DNA from: Pseudoroseicyclus tamaricis
GTDB taxonomy: Bacteria; Pseudomonadota; Alphaproteobacteria; Rhodobacterales; Rhodobacteraceae
DNA: 64,000 bases
Reading direction: 5' to 3'
NCBI RefSeq assembly: GCF_012070395.1
Contig: NZ_JAAFYS010000001.1
Span: 288,001 to 352,000, forward strand
In this document: positions 34,055-41,371 of the stretch, piece after piece
How the letters are laid out: each line of letters begins with the position of its first letter
Position numbering within the stretch: the stretch's first letter is position 1
Notes under the pieces: model-generated
The model's database searches: none
Told to the model about the DNA's origin: nothing
Seen by the model: the letters and a program-made list of their open reading frames with translations, nothing else
Position numbers and translations under genes: made by a program

Positions 34055-35056
34055 ATGCCCAGCCTCTCCCGCCGCACGGCGCTCGCCCTCTTCGCCGCCG
34101 CGCCCCTCGCGGCGCGCGCCCAGTCCGGCCCCGGCGTCGGCGGCCTCCCGGCCCTCCTCGCGGAGTTCCCACAGGCCCATGCCATCGCCATCGCCCAGTC
34201 CGGCGAGCTCACGCTGAACGAAGCCGTCCGGGGCCCCGCCATCGACCGCCCCGTCAACGTCAAGTCCGTCTCCAAGAGCCTCGTCGCCGCGATCCTCGGC
34301 GCCACCATCGCCGAGGGCACCGTCTCTCTCGAGAGCACCCTCTCCGAGGTCGCCCCCGCCCTCATCCCCGCCGGCGCCGACCCGCGCGTCGCGCAGCTCA
34401 CGCTGCGCGATCTTGTCACGCTCCGCGCCGGGCTGGAGCGGACGAGCGGGGGGAATTACGGCGGCTGGGTCGCCAGCTCCAACTGGGTGGCCAACCAGCT
34501 CTCCCGCCCCTTCGTGGCCGAGCCGGGCGGGCGGATGCTCTATTCCACCGGCTCCGTCCACGTCCTCGGCGCCGCCCTCGCCGAGGCGACGGGCGAGAGC
34601 CTCCTCGCTCTCGCGCGCCGCCACCTCGGCACCCCGCTCGGCATCGAGATTCCGGCCTGGACGAGGGACCCGCAGGGCTACTACCTCGGCGGCAACGAAA
34701 TGGCGCTGACCCCGGCCGCGATGGTCCGCGTCGGCGAGCTCTACCGCCTCGGCGGCGTGTGGGAGGGCACCCGCGTCCTCGCGGAGGGCTACGCGGAAGA
34801 GAGCTTCGATCCCGTCACCCGCTCCCCCTATTCCGGCCTCGGCTACGGCCTCGGCTGGTTCACCGGGCGGATGGCGGGGAAGGCCTTCGGCCTCGCGCGG
34901 GGCTACGGCGGCCAGCTGATCCTCGTCATGCCGGAGGCGGAGCTGACGGTGGCCATCACCTCCGACCCGACGCTCCCGGCACGGAGCGGCGGCTACTTCG
35001 GCGAGCTGATGGATTTCCTCGCCGGCCCGGTCATGGAGGCGACCGGCGCCGCCTAG
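34055..35056 (+). CDS. serine hydrolase, class C beta-lactamase-like
   Basis: A 333-residue protein of the beta-lactamase / penicillin-binding-like hydrolase family. The nucleophile motif SxxK is S71-V-S-K74, and the second motif is a YST at 163-165 (MLYSTGS) in place of the usual YxN. The N-terminus (MPSLSRRTALALFAAAPLAARAQ) is a signal peptide with an Arg pair that may use the Tat route; the protein is therefore periplasmic. Such proteins are esterases, D-amino-peptidases or beta-lactamases, and the activity cannot be chosen here. The ATG at 34055 gives a complete signal peptide. It is the first G+C-rich gene after the deaminase island. Confidence 0.88.
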   Translation: MPSLSRRTALALFAAAPLAARAQSGPGVGGLPALLAEFPQAHAIAIAQSGELTLNEAVRGPAIDRPVNVKSVSKSLVAAILGATIAEGTVSLESTLSEVAPALIPAGADPRVAQLTLRDLVTLRAGLERTSGGNYGGWVASSNWVANQLSRPFVAEPGGRMLYSTGSVHVLGAALAEATGESLLALARRHLGTPLGIEIPAWTRDPQGYYLGGNEMALTPAAMVRVGELYRLGGVWEGTRVLAEGYAEESFDPVTRSPYSGLGYGLGWFTGRMAGKAFGLARGYGGQLILVMPEAELTVAITSDPTLPARSGGYFGELMDFLAGPVMEATGAA

Positions 35057-35069
35057 GGGGCCCGCCCCT

Positions 35070-35483
35070 CTAGGGATCGCTCCGCAGCTTCTTCACCTCG
35101 CTGCGCGCCTTCTTGTCGTCCAGCCGCCGGCGCTTCTGGCTGAGCGGCACGCGCGTCTTCACCCGGCGCTTGGGCGGCACCGTGGCGCGGCGGACAAGCT
35201 CCACCAGCCGCTCGCGGGCGATGTCGCGGTTGCGGGCCTGGCTGCGCTCCTCGCTCACCTGGATGAGGAGGGCGCCCTCCTTCGTCCACCGCCGGCCGGC
35301 GAGCTTGCGCAGGCGGCGCTTCACCGGATCGGGCAGGGAGGGGGAGCGCTCGGCCTCGAAGCGCAGCTCCACCGCGGTGGAGACCTTGTTGACGTTCTGC
35401 CCGCCCGGGCCGCCCGAGCGGATGAACTGCTCGGTCATCTCCCAATCCTGCAGCTCGATCTGGTCGTTGATCCGCAGTCCCAT
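35070..35483 (-). CDS. arfB: alternative ribosome-rescue factor
   Basis: A 137-residue release-factor-like peptidyl-tRNA hydrolase that frees ribosomes stalled without a stop codon. The catalytic GGQ is at 27-29 in SGGPGGQNVNKVST. The basic C-terminal tail (PPKRRVKTRVPLSQKRRRLDDKKARSEVKKLR) is the part that enters the empty mRNA channel. Length is typical of ArfB/YaeJ and too short for a full release factor. The ATG at 35483 is preceded by GAAGAGGGCCGG; an upstream ATG at 35537 adds 18 unrelated residues. It lies downstream of a small structured transcription unit on the same strand. Confidence 0.95.
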   Translation of the reverse strand: MGLRINDQIELQDWEMTEQFIRSGGPGGQNVNKVSTAVELRFEAERSPSLPDPVKRRLRKLAGRRWTKEGALLIQVSEERSQARNRDIARERLVELVRRATVPPKRRVKTRVPLSQKRRRLDDKKARSEVKKLRSDP

Positions 35484-35573
35484 CCGGCCCTCTTCTGCCG
35501 CAAAATCCGGTGCACGCCCTGTGTACGCCGGGTGCACGCCCGGTGCACACCCGCTTCGGGCTGATCGCTCACG

Positions 35574-35603
35574 AAAAGGGCCGCTCCGGCGATGGAGCGG
35601 CCC
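35574..35603 (-). terminator. intrinsic terminator of the small RNA unit
   Basis: On the minus strand a 10-base perfect stem GGGCCGCTCC / GGAGCGGCCC with a six-base loop is followed by TTTT. It ends the putative RNA unit and separates it from arfB. Confidence 0.8.
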
Positions 35604-35671
35604 TCTCGAAAGTACAGGAGGTGGGGTCGGTTAGACGCATCCACCTTGGATCTGCGCAGCCAAGGGCTGCC

Positions 35672-35728
35672 TCAGGTGCGCGTCTCCAAAGCTGTCCCGA
35701 CTCCTTGCTCCAATCTCTTTCTCGACAC
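35672..35728 (-). CDS. putative 18-residue peptide MSRKRLEQGVGTALETRT
   Basis: A GTG-initiated frame of 18 codons plus TGA. It stands seven bases after GGAGG in a Shine-Dalgarno complementary to 14 bases of the 16S rRNA 3' end. The peptide is basic with no membrane segment. A match to the anti-Shine-Dalgarno this long is exceptional in the window, so translation is likely if the RNA is made. It may be a leader peptide whose translation opens or closes the stem just downstream. Confidence 0.45.
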   Translation of the reverse strand: MSRKRLEQGVGTALETRT

Positions 35729-35800
35729 TGGATCACCTCCTTTCAATGGGTTTCGCCTGACACCCAGACTTGCAGGCGGGAGATGAATGTCAAATGAAAA

Positions 35801-36451
35801 TCAGGCCCCCGGCGTCACATCCATCCGCCGCCGCAGCATTTGACCCACGATGAGGCGGAAGGGGATCAGCGCCACCAGCGCGATGCCCAGCTTCACGCCC
35901 CAGTCGGCCACCGCCAGCGACACCCAGAGCGGCACCACGGGCCCCGCCCCGAGGAACGGCACCGCCTCGCGCGCCCAGCCCGTCGCGGCATCGGCGCCGG
36001 CCCCGAAGGAGAGGAACCCGGCGAAGGCGACGGTGAAGAAGATCGCCGTGTCGAGCGTCGAGGAGGCGAGGGTGGAGACGAGCGGCGCTCGCCACCAGCG
36101 CCCGACCCGCAGCCGGTTGAAGACGGTGATGTCGAGGAGCTGGGCGGCAAGGAAGGCCGCGCCAGAGGCGACGGCGACGCGCAGCACGACGGCGGGCCCG
36201 AACTCCAGCTGGATCTGCGTGCCGATCAGCGAGCAGACGATGCCGGTGGCGAAGCCGATGAGCACCACCCGCCGCGCGGCGGAGGGGCCGTAAAGGCGGT
36301 TGGTGATGTCCGTCACGAGGAAGGCGAAGGGATAGGTGAAGGCGCCCCAGGTGAGGAAGCCGTCCCAGAGCAGGAACTGCACGAGGATGTTGGAGGCCAC
36401 CACGAGAGTGGCCATGGCGATGATCGCCGGGAGAAGTCGCATGTTGTTCAT
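35801..36451 (-). CDS. yhhQ: queuosine precursor transporter (YhhQ/VUT family)
   Basis: A 216-residue inner-membrane protein with six predicted helices, of the DUF165 family that imports preQ0/preQ1 for queuosine tRNA modification. TYPFAFLVTDITNRLYGPSAARR (about 40-62) is the family signature, with SGAAFLAAQLLDITVFNRLR following. The ATG at 36451 is one option; a second ATG at 36442 would remove three residues. No preQ1 riboswitch pattern is visible in the 91 bases upstream. It converges on no gene but is followed by the small structured RNA unit on the same strand. Confidence 0.92.
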   Translation of the reverse strand: MNNMRLLPAIIAMATLVVASNILVQFLLWDGFLTWGAFTYPFAFLVTDITNRLYGPSAARRVVLIGFATGIVCSLIGTQIQLEFGPAVVLRVAVASGAAFLAAQLLDITVFNRLRVGRWWRAPLVSTLASSTLDTAIFFTVAFAGFLSFGAGADAATGWAREAVPFLGAGPVVPLWVSLAVADWGVKLGIALVALIPFRLIVGQMLRRRMDVTPGA

Positions 36452-36542
36452 CCGTTTTGGCAAGGTCGCGGAGACTTGGCCGCCCCTCGGGCGGCGGCGC
36501 CTCCTAGACCCGCCGGGCGGCGGCGTCAATCAGGGGGCGGCG

Positions 36543-37388
36543 TCAGCCCGCCAGCCGGTACTCGACGATCTCGCTGCGCAGGAGGGCCAGCTCGTTGTCG
36601 TCCGACACCATGGTCAGCCGCAGGTCGCCGTCGCGGCCCCGCCAGACGGCGATGCCCTCGAGGTTGCCATGCGTGCCGGCGGCGGTGCGCAGGAGCGTTG
36701 TCTCGCCCGAGCCGTCGGGCCCGAAGCGGCGGACGCGGGAGCGGAAGGCGAAGCCGGTGAAGTCCCGCTCCAACAGGTAGAAGTTCCCGTCGGGCCCGAA
36801 ATCGGCGCCGACCGGCACGAAGGAGCCGCGCCGGGGGACGGTGAAGGCCGCACCCCAGGCGCCGTCCTCCAGCCGCAGCAGTGTCCAGTCGTCGGTCCCG
36901 TCGCCATTGCGCTCCGGCAGCGTGACGAGGCGCCCCTCGGCGTCGATGGCGAGCGCCTCGTAGCCCTCGTTGTCGAAGGCGTCGGGCAGGTCAGGCGGGG
37001 CGAGAACGTCGCGAAGCGTCTCGCCCACCTCGGTGATCCGGTCGGTGCCCTCGAAGGAGACGTACATCGTCCCATCCGCCGCGATGGCCAGCCCCTCGCT
37101 GTCGCGCTCGTTCTGGGGCAGCTCCTCTCCGTCCGGGCCGACGAAGCTGCGGCGGCTCTCCTCGATGAAGCCGGTGAGCCTGTCGCCCTGCCGCTCCAGC
37201 CGGCCGGTGACGAAGGTGCCGCGGTCCATCACCAGCACGACGGAGCTGCCGTCGTCGCTGACCTCGATGGCCGAGGCGCCGCCGGGCAGGGGACCGAGCG
37301 GCAGAACCGTGGCCAGCTCCACCTCGCCGCGCGCGCAGCCGGCAACCGCGGCGAAGGCCGCGGCGACGAGAAGGACGACGCGGCTCAC
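36543..37388 (-). CDS. phytase-like esterase-domain lipoprotein
   Basis: A 281-residue protein with the 'esterase-like activity of phytase' (PF13449-type) beta-propeller domain. Recognisable stretches are DSEGLAIAADGTMYVSFEGTDRI and NEGYEALAIDAEGRLVTLPE. The N-terminus is a lipoprotein signal with lipobox VAGC (C18), so it is probably anchored in the membrane, facing the periplasm. The start is a GTG that overlaps the stop of the endopeptidase gene (GTGA). Substrate and role are unknown; the coupling to a murein hydrolase suggests an envelope function. Confidence 0.82.
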   Translation of the reverse strand: MSRVVLLVAAAFAAVAGCARGEVELATVLPLGPLPGGASAIEVSDDGSSVVLVMDRGTFVTGRLERQGDRLTGFIEESRRSFVGPDGEELPQNERDSEGLAIAADGTMYVSFEGTDRITEVGETLRDVLAPPDLPDAFDNEGYEALAIDAEGRLVTLPERNGDGTDDWTLLRLEDGAWGAAFTVPRRGSFVPVGADFGPDGNFYLLERDFTGFAFRSRVRRFGPDGSGETTLLRTAAGTHGNLEGIAVWRGRDGDLRLTMVSDDNELALLRSEIVEYRLAG

Positions 37389-38305
37389 TCGCTGCCGGCT
37401 ACCGCGAGGCAGGCGCCCGGAAGGTCGGACATGCGGACGGGTCCGCTGGACGGCGGAGCGACGTAGTCCGGGTCCGGCGGCGGCGGGTTGATGATGTTGT
37501 TCACCCAGGTCTGCGCGTCGGCGCAGCCATCGCCGGGGGGCGGCGGGGCCTGATCCTCGCAATAGGTGGCGCCGGCGGGGCAGTTCAGGCGGACGTGAAA
37601 GTGGTAGTTGTGCCCGTACCAGGGGCGCACCTTGTTCAGCCAGCTGCGGTCGCCGGTGGCGGTGTTGCACATCTCCACCTTCGCGCCGGGGAAGACGAAG
37701 ATCCGCGCCACGCGCGGGTCGGAGGCGGCGGCCCGGAGGATCGCGGTGTGCTGGGGCGTCCACGCGTCGTTCACGTAGGCGCCGGAATTGCGGTCGGTGC
37801 GGATGGAAGAAAGGTTCTCCCGCTCCGTCGACGTCAGGTTCAGCCGGTCGGGCGGCAGCATCCAGATATCGGCATCGAGGCCGACCTGGTGGCTGGCATG
37901 GCCGGTGAGCATCGGTCCGCCGCGCGGCTGCGACATGTCACCGACGTAGAGCCCTTCCCACCCCGGCTGGCTGGCGGCGAAGCGGGAGAGATCCTGCACG
38001 AAATCCACCAGCTCCGGCTGGCCCCAGTTGCGGTTGCGGCTCAGGCGCATCGCCTGCCACGTGGGGCCGGTCTCGGCGAGTTGGACGTTCCCGGCGGCGC
38101 AGCCGCGGGAATAGAAGCCGAGCGGCGCGCTGCCGCCGGCGCTCGCCGTGGGCAGGAAGCCGAAGACGTCCTTCGCCACGCGGCTGTCGCTGGCGATGGA
38201 GGCGTCGAGGGCGCTGGTGTCGGCCTGGGTGGCGACAGGCTCCGTGCCGCGGCACGCGGCGAGCCCCGAGATCAGGGCGAGGGCGATGAGGATGGGGCGG
38301 ACCAT
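37385..38305 (-). CDS. mepA: penicillin-insensitive murein endopeptidase
   Basis: A 306-residue LAS-type metallopeptidase that cleaves D-alanyl-meso-diaminopimelate cross-links in peptidoglycan. Zinc ligands are seen in GHASHQVGLDADIW (H139 and D146, with H136 nearby) and YHFHVRLNCP (H235/H237). Cysteines fit the disulfide pattern of the family. The N-terminus has a lipobox LAAC (C18), so it may be a lipoprotein rather than a freely secreted enzyme. The C-terminal 50 residues are Pro-rich. The start lies inside the 3' end of the MFS gene (34-base overlap) and the stop overlaps the phytase-like gene. Confidence 0.93.
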   Translation of the reverse strand: MVRPILIALALISGLAACRGTEPVATQADTSALDASIASDSRVAKDVFGFLPTASAGGSAPLGFYSRGCAAGNVQLAETGPTWQAMRLSRNRNWGQPELVDFVQDLSRFAASQPGWEGLYVGDMSQPRGGPMLTGHASHQVGLDADIWMLPPDRLNLTSTERENLSSIRTDRNSGAYVNDAWTPQHTAILRAAASDPRVARIFVFPGAKVEMCNTATGDRSWLNKVRPWYGHNYHFHVRLNCPAGATYCEDQAPPPPGDGCADAQTWVNNIINPPPPDPDYVAPPSSGPVRMSDLPGACLAVAGSE

Positions 38306-39657
38306 GCTGCTCGGTCTCCGTTCTTGTTGACGAAGCCTAGCAGGACGAGGCCGGAGAGCAACAGAATGATGACGGGGAAGAAGCCGAGTTGGTTGTCTCC
38401 CGTCGCCCATGTCGCGATCGTGATCAGCAGCGGCGCGAGGAAGGCCGTCGCCCGACCCGAGAGGGCGAAGAGGCCGAAGGCCTCCGCCGGGCGCGCCGGG
38501 TCGGAATGGCGGACCATCAGCGAGCGGGAGGCGGAGTAGAGCGTGCCGCCCGCCCCGCCGATGGCGGCGCCGCAGATGTAGAAGATGATGTCCGCCCCGC
38601 CCTCGGGCAGGGGGATGCCGTAGAGATCGACCCGCGAGATGCCGATGATCACGGTGGAGACGGTGATAAGCACGAGGCAGCAGACGATCAGCACCGGCTT
38701 CGGCCCGATCCGCTCGTCCAGCCGCCCGCCGACCCATGTGAGGATGGCGGCGGCGATCGCGGAGATGACGCCGAAGATGCCGACCTGCATGATCTGCCAG
38801 TGCAGCACGAGCGTCGCGTAGATGCCGCCATAGGCATAGAGCGCCGCCAGCCCGTCGCGGTAGAGCATGGAGGCGATGAGGAAGTTGCGCAGGCTCCGCT
38901 GCCGGGCGACGTTGCGCAGCGTCGTCTTCAGCGTCTGCCAGACCACGCCGAGCGGCGGCGGGGTGACGGGCGGCGGCGTCTCCCGCACCCAGAGCATGTA
39001 GGGGATCAGGAAGACCGCGAACCAGATGGCGATGAAGGGCCCGGTGAAGCGCGTCCCCTCCCGCGCCGCGGCATCGAGGCCGAAGGGCGGCTCGCGCCCG
39101 ATGAGCGTCACCCCCGTCTCGCCCTCCGAGAAGAGCAGCAGGACGATGACGAGCGCCAGCACCCCGCCCCAGTAGCCGAAGGCCGCCGCCCCGCCGGAGA
39201 TGCGCCCGACGCGGCGCGCGTCCCCCAGGGAGGGGAGGATGGCGTTGTTGAGGTTGAAGGCGCTCTCGGACGCGATGAAGCCGATCCAGAAGAGCAGCAG
39301 CACCAGCGTCAGCCCCGTGCCGTCCGGCTGCAGGAACCAGGTGCCGGCGATGCAGAGGATGGAGACAATCGAAAGCGAGAGGATCCAGCGCATCTTGCGC
39401 CCGGAGGCATCGGCGAAGGCGCCGAGGAAGGGCGCGGTCAGGGCGATGACGAGGCCGGCGATCGTCTGCGCGCTGGACCACAGGCTCTGCGCGCCGGCAT
39501 CCGCCTCGGCGAGGGTGTGCCCCTGATCCACCAGAGCGCCGGAGGCGACGGCGGCGAAGTAGGGGCCGAAGACGAAGGTCAGCCCGAGCGTGGCATAGGG
39601 CTGTTGCGCCCAGTCATAGAGCATCCAGCCCCAGATGCGGCGGCGCGCGACGTCCAT
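38272..39657 (-). CDS. MFS transporter, UMF1/Atg22 family
   Basis: A 461-residue membrane protein with about 12 helices. The opening RRIWGWMLYDWAQQPYATLGLTFVFGPYFA is the signature of the UMF1 (Atg22-like) major facilitator family, whose substrates in bacteria are unknown. ALTAPFLGAFADASGRKMRW is the family's version of the loop 2-3 motif. I chose the ATG at 39657 after GAGGGGACAGGCCG, as upstream codons run into repeats. It overlaps mepA by 34 bases and so heads a three-gene unit with mepA and the phytase-like gene. Confidence 0.9.
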   Translation of the reverse strand: MDVARRRIWGWMLYDWAQQPYATLGLTFVFGPYFAAVASGALVDQGHTLAEADAGAQSLWSSAQTIAGLVIALTAPFLGAFADASGRKMRWILSLSIVSILCIAGTWFLQPDGTGLTLVLLLFWIGFIASESAFNLNNAILPSLGDARRVGRISGGAAAFGYWGGVLALVIVLLLFSEGETGVTLIGREPPFGLDAAAREGTRFTGPFIAIWFAVFLIPYMLWVRETPPPVTPPPLGVVWQTLKTTLRNVARQRSLRNFLIASMLYRDGLAALYAYGGIYATLVLHWQIMQVGIFGVISAIAAAILTWVGGRLDERIGPKPVLIVCCLVLITVSTVIIGISRVDLYGIPLPEGGADIIFYICGAAIGGAGGTLYSASRSLMVRHSDPARPAEAFGLFALSGRATAFLAPLLITIATWATGDNQLGFFPVIILLLSGLVLLGFVNKNGDRAAWSAPSSSPSP

Positions 39658-39800
39658 CGGCCTGTCCCCTCTTTCCCCGGGGGGATGAAGAGCCTGTTTG
39701 GGCCAGTCTGGCAAGGAAATCGTTTCGATGGCGTGACATGACCGGCCCGTGGGGTGCGCGCTTGCCACGCAACGCGGGAGCCCGGCCGCCTCCTTGGCCA

Positions 39801-39883
39801 GTAGGGTGCGTGCTTGCACGCACCGGCGCAGGCGCCTGGTCGGCCGCCCTCCATTGGCCTCAGGGTGCGTGCTTGCACCCACC
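39801..39883 (+). repeat. two tandem REP hairpins (REP-7, REP-8)
   Basis: GTAG plus GGTGCGTGCTTGCACGCACC (39801-39824), then GGTGCGTGCTTGCACCCACC (39864-39883) with TCAG in place of GTAG. They match the two hairpins at 29240-29298 closely. A more decayed copy, GGTGCGCGCTTGCCACGCAAC-like, starts near 39753. Confidence 0.75.
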
Positions 39884-39910
39884 GCGGCCCTGGCCGCCAT
39901 CCCGCGACCG

Positions 39911-40086
39911 GCCCGCAGGCGCAGGGCGGGCGCCGGCCCGTGGGGTGGCGCTCCTCCGACTGAGCGGCGCGCTTTATGGTGCCACTGCCTCCCCGCTCAG
40001 AACGCTGCGCTGCCGTCACCGGAGCGCCAGCCCGCGGGACGGGCCGGCGCTCGCCCTGCGCCTTTGGCGCGTACCGGGCGGGGGAA
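39911..40086 (-). repeat. long imperfect inverted-repeat element, copy 4
   Basis: Orientation is opposite to copies 1 and 3. It reads GCCCGCAGGCGCAGGGCGGG, GCCGGCCCGTGGGGTGGCGC, a centre with GCGCGCTTTATGGTGCC, and finally GAGCGCCAGCCCGCGGGACG, GGCGCTCGCCCTGCGCCTTT and GGCGCGTACCGGGCGGGGG. The last part is the reverse complement of the start of copy 3. Confidence 0.75.
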
Positions 40087-40110
40087 AAGCTCCGGGCCGG
40101 GTGCAACGCC

Positions 40111-40133
40111 GTAGGGTGGGTTTCCAACCCACC
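40111..40133 (+). repeat. GTAG REP hairpin (REP-9)
   Basis: GTAG plus GGTGGGTTTCCAACCCACC, identical to REP-2 and REP-3 more than 30 kb away. Confidence 0.8.
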
Positions 40134-40230
40134 GCTCCGCACCCACCTTGCGCCCTCGGCGGGGGCAGGGGGTAACTACCTGCTTCTAAACGTTTATACG
40201 AAGGGAAGTCGGGCGCACGTCGCGCCGGGT

Positions 40231-40252
40231 GTCGGGCTGAAGCCCGGCCTAC
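40231..40252 (-). repeat. GTAG-type hairpin of a second sequence class (REP-10)
   Basis: GTCGGGCTGAAGCCCGGC followed by CTAC. The hairpin GGGCTGAAGCCC has the GTAG head on the minus strand. It is a different stem sequence from the GGTGGG and GGTGCG classes. Confidence 0.65.
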
Positions 40253-40312
40253 GGGAGGCTGAGTCTCAACAGCAGACCGGGCGGCGCAGGGCGGGATGCT
40301 CCTTCCGCGCCC

Positions 40313-40858
40313 TCACCCCGCCGCCTCCTGCATCGGTGGCCAGGGGCGCGCCTCCTCGGCCGTCACCCAGGCACGCACCCAGTCCGAGAGGGGCGGGGAC
40401 GTCGGGTCCTGCCCCATCGCGGCGACGACCTCCGCCGGCGGCACGATGCCGCTCGGGCCGACCACCGCCATGCGCAGGAGCGCCGCGTTCGCCGCCTCTC
40501 CGGCGGCGTTCCACATGCTCTGCTCGACATACATGAAGCGTGCGTCCCAGCCGGCGCTGCGCGTCCTCAGCTCCACCCGCTCGAAGGGGCGCACGCGGCG
40601 GCGGTAGCGGGTGGTGGAGCCGGCGACCGTCATCCCCCAGCCCTTCTCCTTCAGCGCCTCGGCCATGCCGATGCGGTAGGAGAAGGGCAGGCGCCCGAGA
40701 TCGTAGATCGTCAGCGTGCGGCCGTTGTTCAGCTCCATCCAGATGTCGATGTCGACCGGCCAGATGCGGTGATGGCTGACGGAGGTCTCCCACAGCCCCA
40801 GCTTCGGCCCGCGCTTCGCCGCCGCGATGCCGCGCCACATGCGCAAATACGGATACAT
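40313..40858 (-). CDS. acyl-CoA thioesterase (4HBT/hotdog family)
   Basis: A 181-residue hotdog-fold protein. The pattern VSHHRIWPVDIDIWMELNNGRTLTIYDLGR (about 27-56) is the helix region of the FcbC/THEM6-like thioesterases, with the asparagine of ELNNGR replacing the usual HxxNxxY aspartate context. YRRRVRPFERVELRTR follows as the core strand. It probably hydrolyses an acyl-CoA; chain length cannot be told. The ATG at 40858 is the first in frame. It stands alone, divergent from yggT. Confidence 0.82.
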   Translation of the reverse strand: MYPYLRMWRGIAAAKRGPKLGLWETSVSHHRIWPVDIDIWMELNNGRTLTIYDLGRLPFSYRIGMAEALKEKGWGMTVAGSTTRYRRRVRPFERVELRTRSAGWDARFMYVEQSMWNAAGEAANAALLRMAVVGPSGIVPPAEVVAAMGQDPTSPPLSDWVRAWVTAEEARPWPPMQEAAG

Positions 40859-41015
40859 CGGCCCCCCTGTCCTCGGCCCCCTTCGTCACCCGCCCGACGT
40901 CGCGCCGCCGCGCCGGGCGGGTCAAGTTTAACCCAAGGTCACGATGTCTCCGCGCCCGAGGTTGCAAGGGCGCCCGGCAGCGCATAGGTGGATTTCGCCC
41001 CAAGTGGAGAGGCCG

Positions 41016-41303
41016 ATGACGTCGCTGTTCGAAATCCTGATGCTGCTGCTCGGCATCGCCAAGTTCTTCATCTTCGCCCACTTCATCATGTCGTGGCTGA
41101 TCAGCTTCCAGGTGCTGAACGTCCGCCAGCCGCTGGTGAGCCAGATCTGGTATGGCCTCAACCGCCTGCTGGAGCCGATCTACGGCCCGCTCCGCCGCAT
41201 CCTGCCCAACATGGGCGGGCTCGACCTGTCGCCCCTCGTGGCGCTGATCGGCATCTACATCATCGAGATCCTGCTGCGGAACAACGCGGCGCTGTTCTAC
41301 TGA
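41016..41303 (+). CDS. yggT: YggT-family membrane protein
   Basis: A 95-residue inner-membrane protein with two hydrophobic segments (about 5-28 and 70-90) joined by the family motif LNRLLEPIYGPLRRILPNMGGLDLSPLVAL. YggT proteins are linked with osmotic resistance and cell division membrane functions, but the mechanism is unknown. The ATG at 41016 follows GTGGAGAGGCCG. The gene is 68 bases ahead of recQ on the same strand and may share its transcript. Confidence 0.93.
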   Translation: MTSLFEILMLLLGIAKFFIFAHFIMSWLISFQVLNVRQPLVSQIWYGLNRLLEPIYGPLRRILPNMGGLDLSPLVALIGIYIIEILLRNNAALFY

Positions 41304-41371
41304 CGGCGTCGATCCTGCCCGTCCCCCGATCTGGCGATTGAGCCTTGCCCCCGGCAGCGGTAAGCCGGGGC

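Larger units (their letters stand above)
35574..35793 (-). ncRNA. putative structured RNA with self-pairing Shine-Dalgarno and 18-codon frame
   Basis: Read on the minus strand, the unit starts with TTGACA (35793-35788). It then has the near-perfect Shine-Dalgarno GAAAGGAGGTGATC (35744-35731) and an 18-codon frame. A three-tier stem follows: AGACGC/GCGTCT, CACCT/AGGTG and GCAGCC/GGCTGC (35685-35633). After that comes CACCTCCT (35623-35616), able to pair with the Shine-Dalgarno, and finally an intrinsic terminator (35603-35574). The ordered elements suggest a small regulatory RNA or a leader whose translation start can be masked. I do not know a named RNA of this form. It could also be part of the transporter's 3' region. 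Confidence 0.55.
35484..35800. other. intergenic region with a small structured transcription unit
   Basis: 317 bases between arfB and the queuosine-precursor transporter gene. Most of it (35574-35793) is the minus-strand unit described separately. The rest (35484-35570) has a short GC-rich motif, GGTGCACGCCCGGTGCAC, that is partly self-complementary, and nothing else I recognise. Confidence 0.65.
39658..40312. other. non-coding stretch built of repeats
   Basis: About 655 bases without a gene. It contains two tandem REP hairpins (39801-39824, 39864-39883), an inverted copy of the long inverted-repeat element (39911-40086), a third REP (40111-40133) and a related hairpin (40231-40252). The span 40150-40225 is not explained by these and shows nothing recognisable. 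Confidence 0.75.

Noticed and set aside
35731-35744. GATCACCTCCTTTC on the plus strand, matching the 3' end of 16S rRNA
   Set aside because: No other rRNA sequence adjoins it. On the minus strand it is a Shine-Dalgarno in front of a short frame.
36452-36542. A possible preQ1 riboswitch ahead of the queuosine precursor transporter
   Set aside because: The short hairpin plus A-rich tail of preQ1-I, or its type II pattern, is not present.
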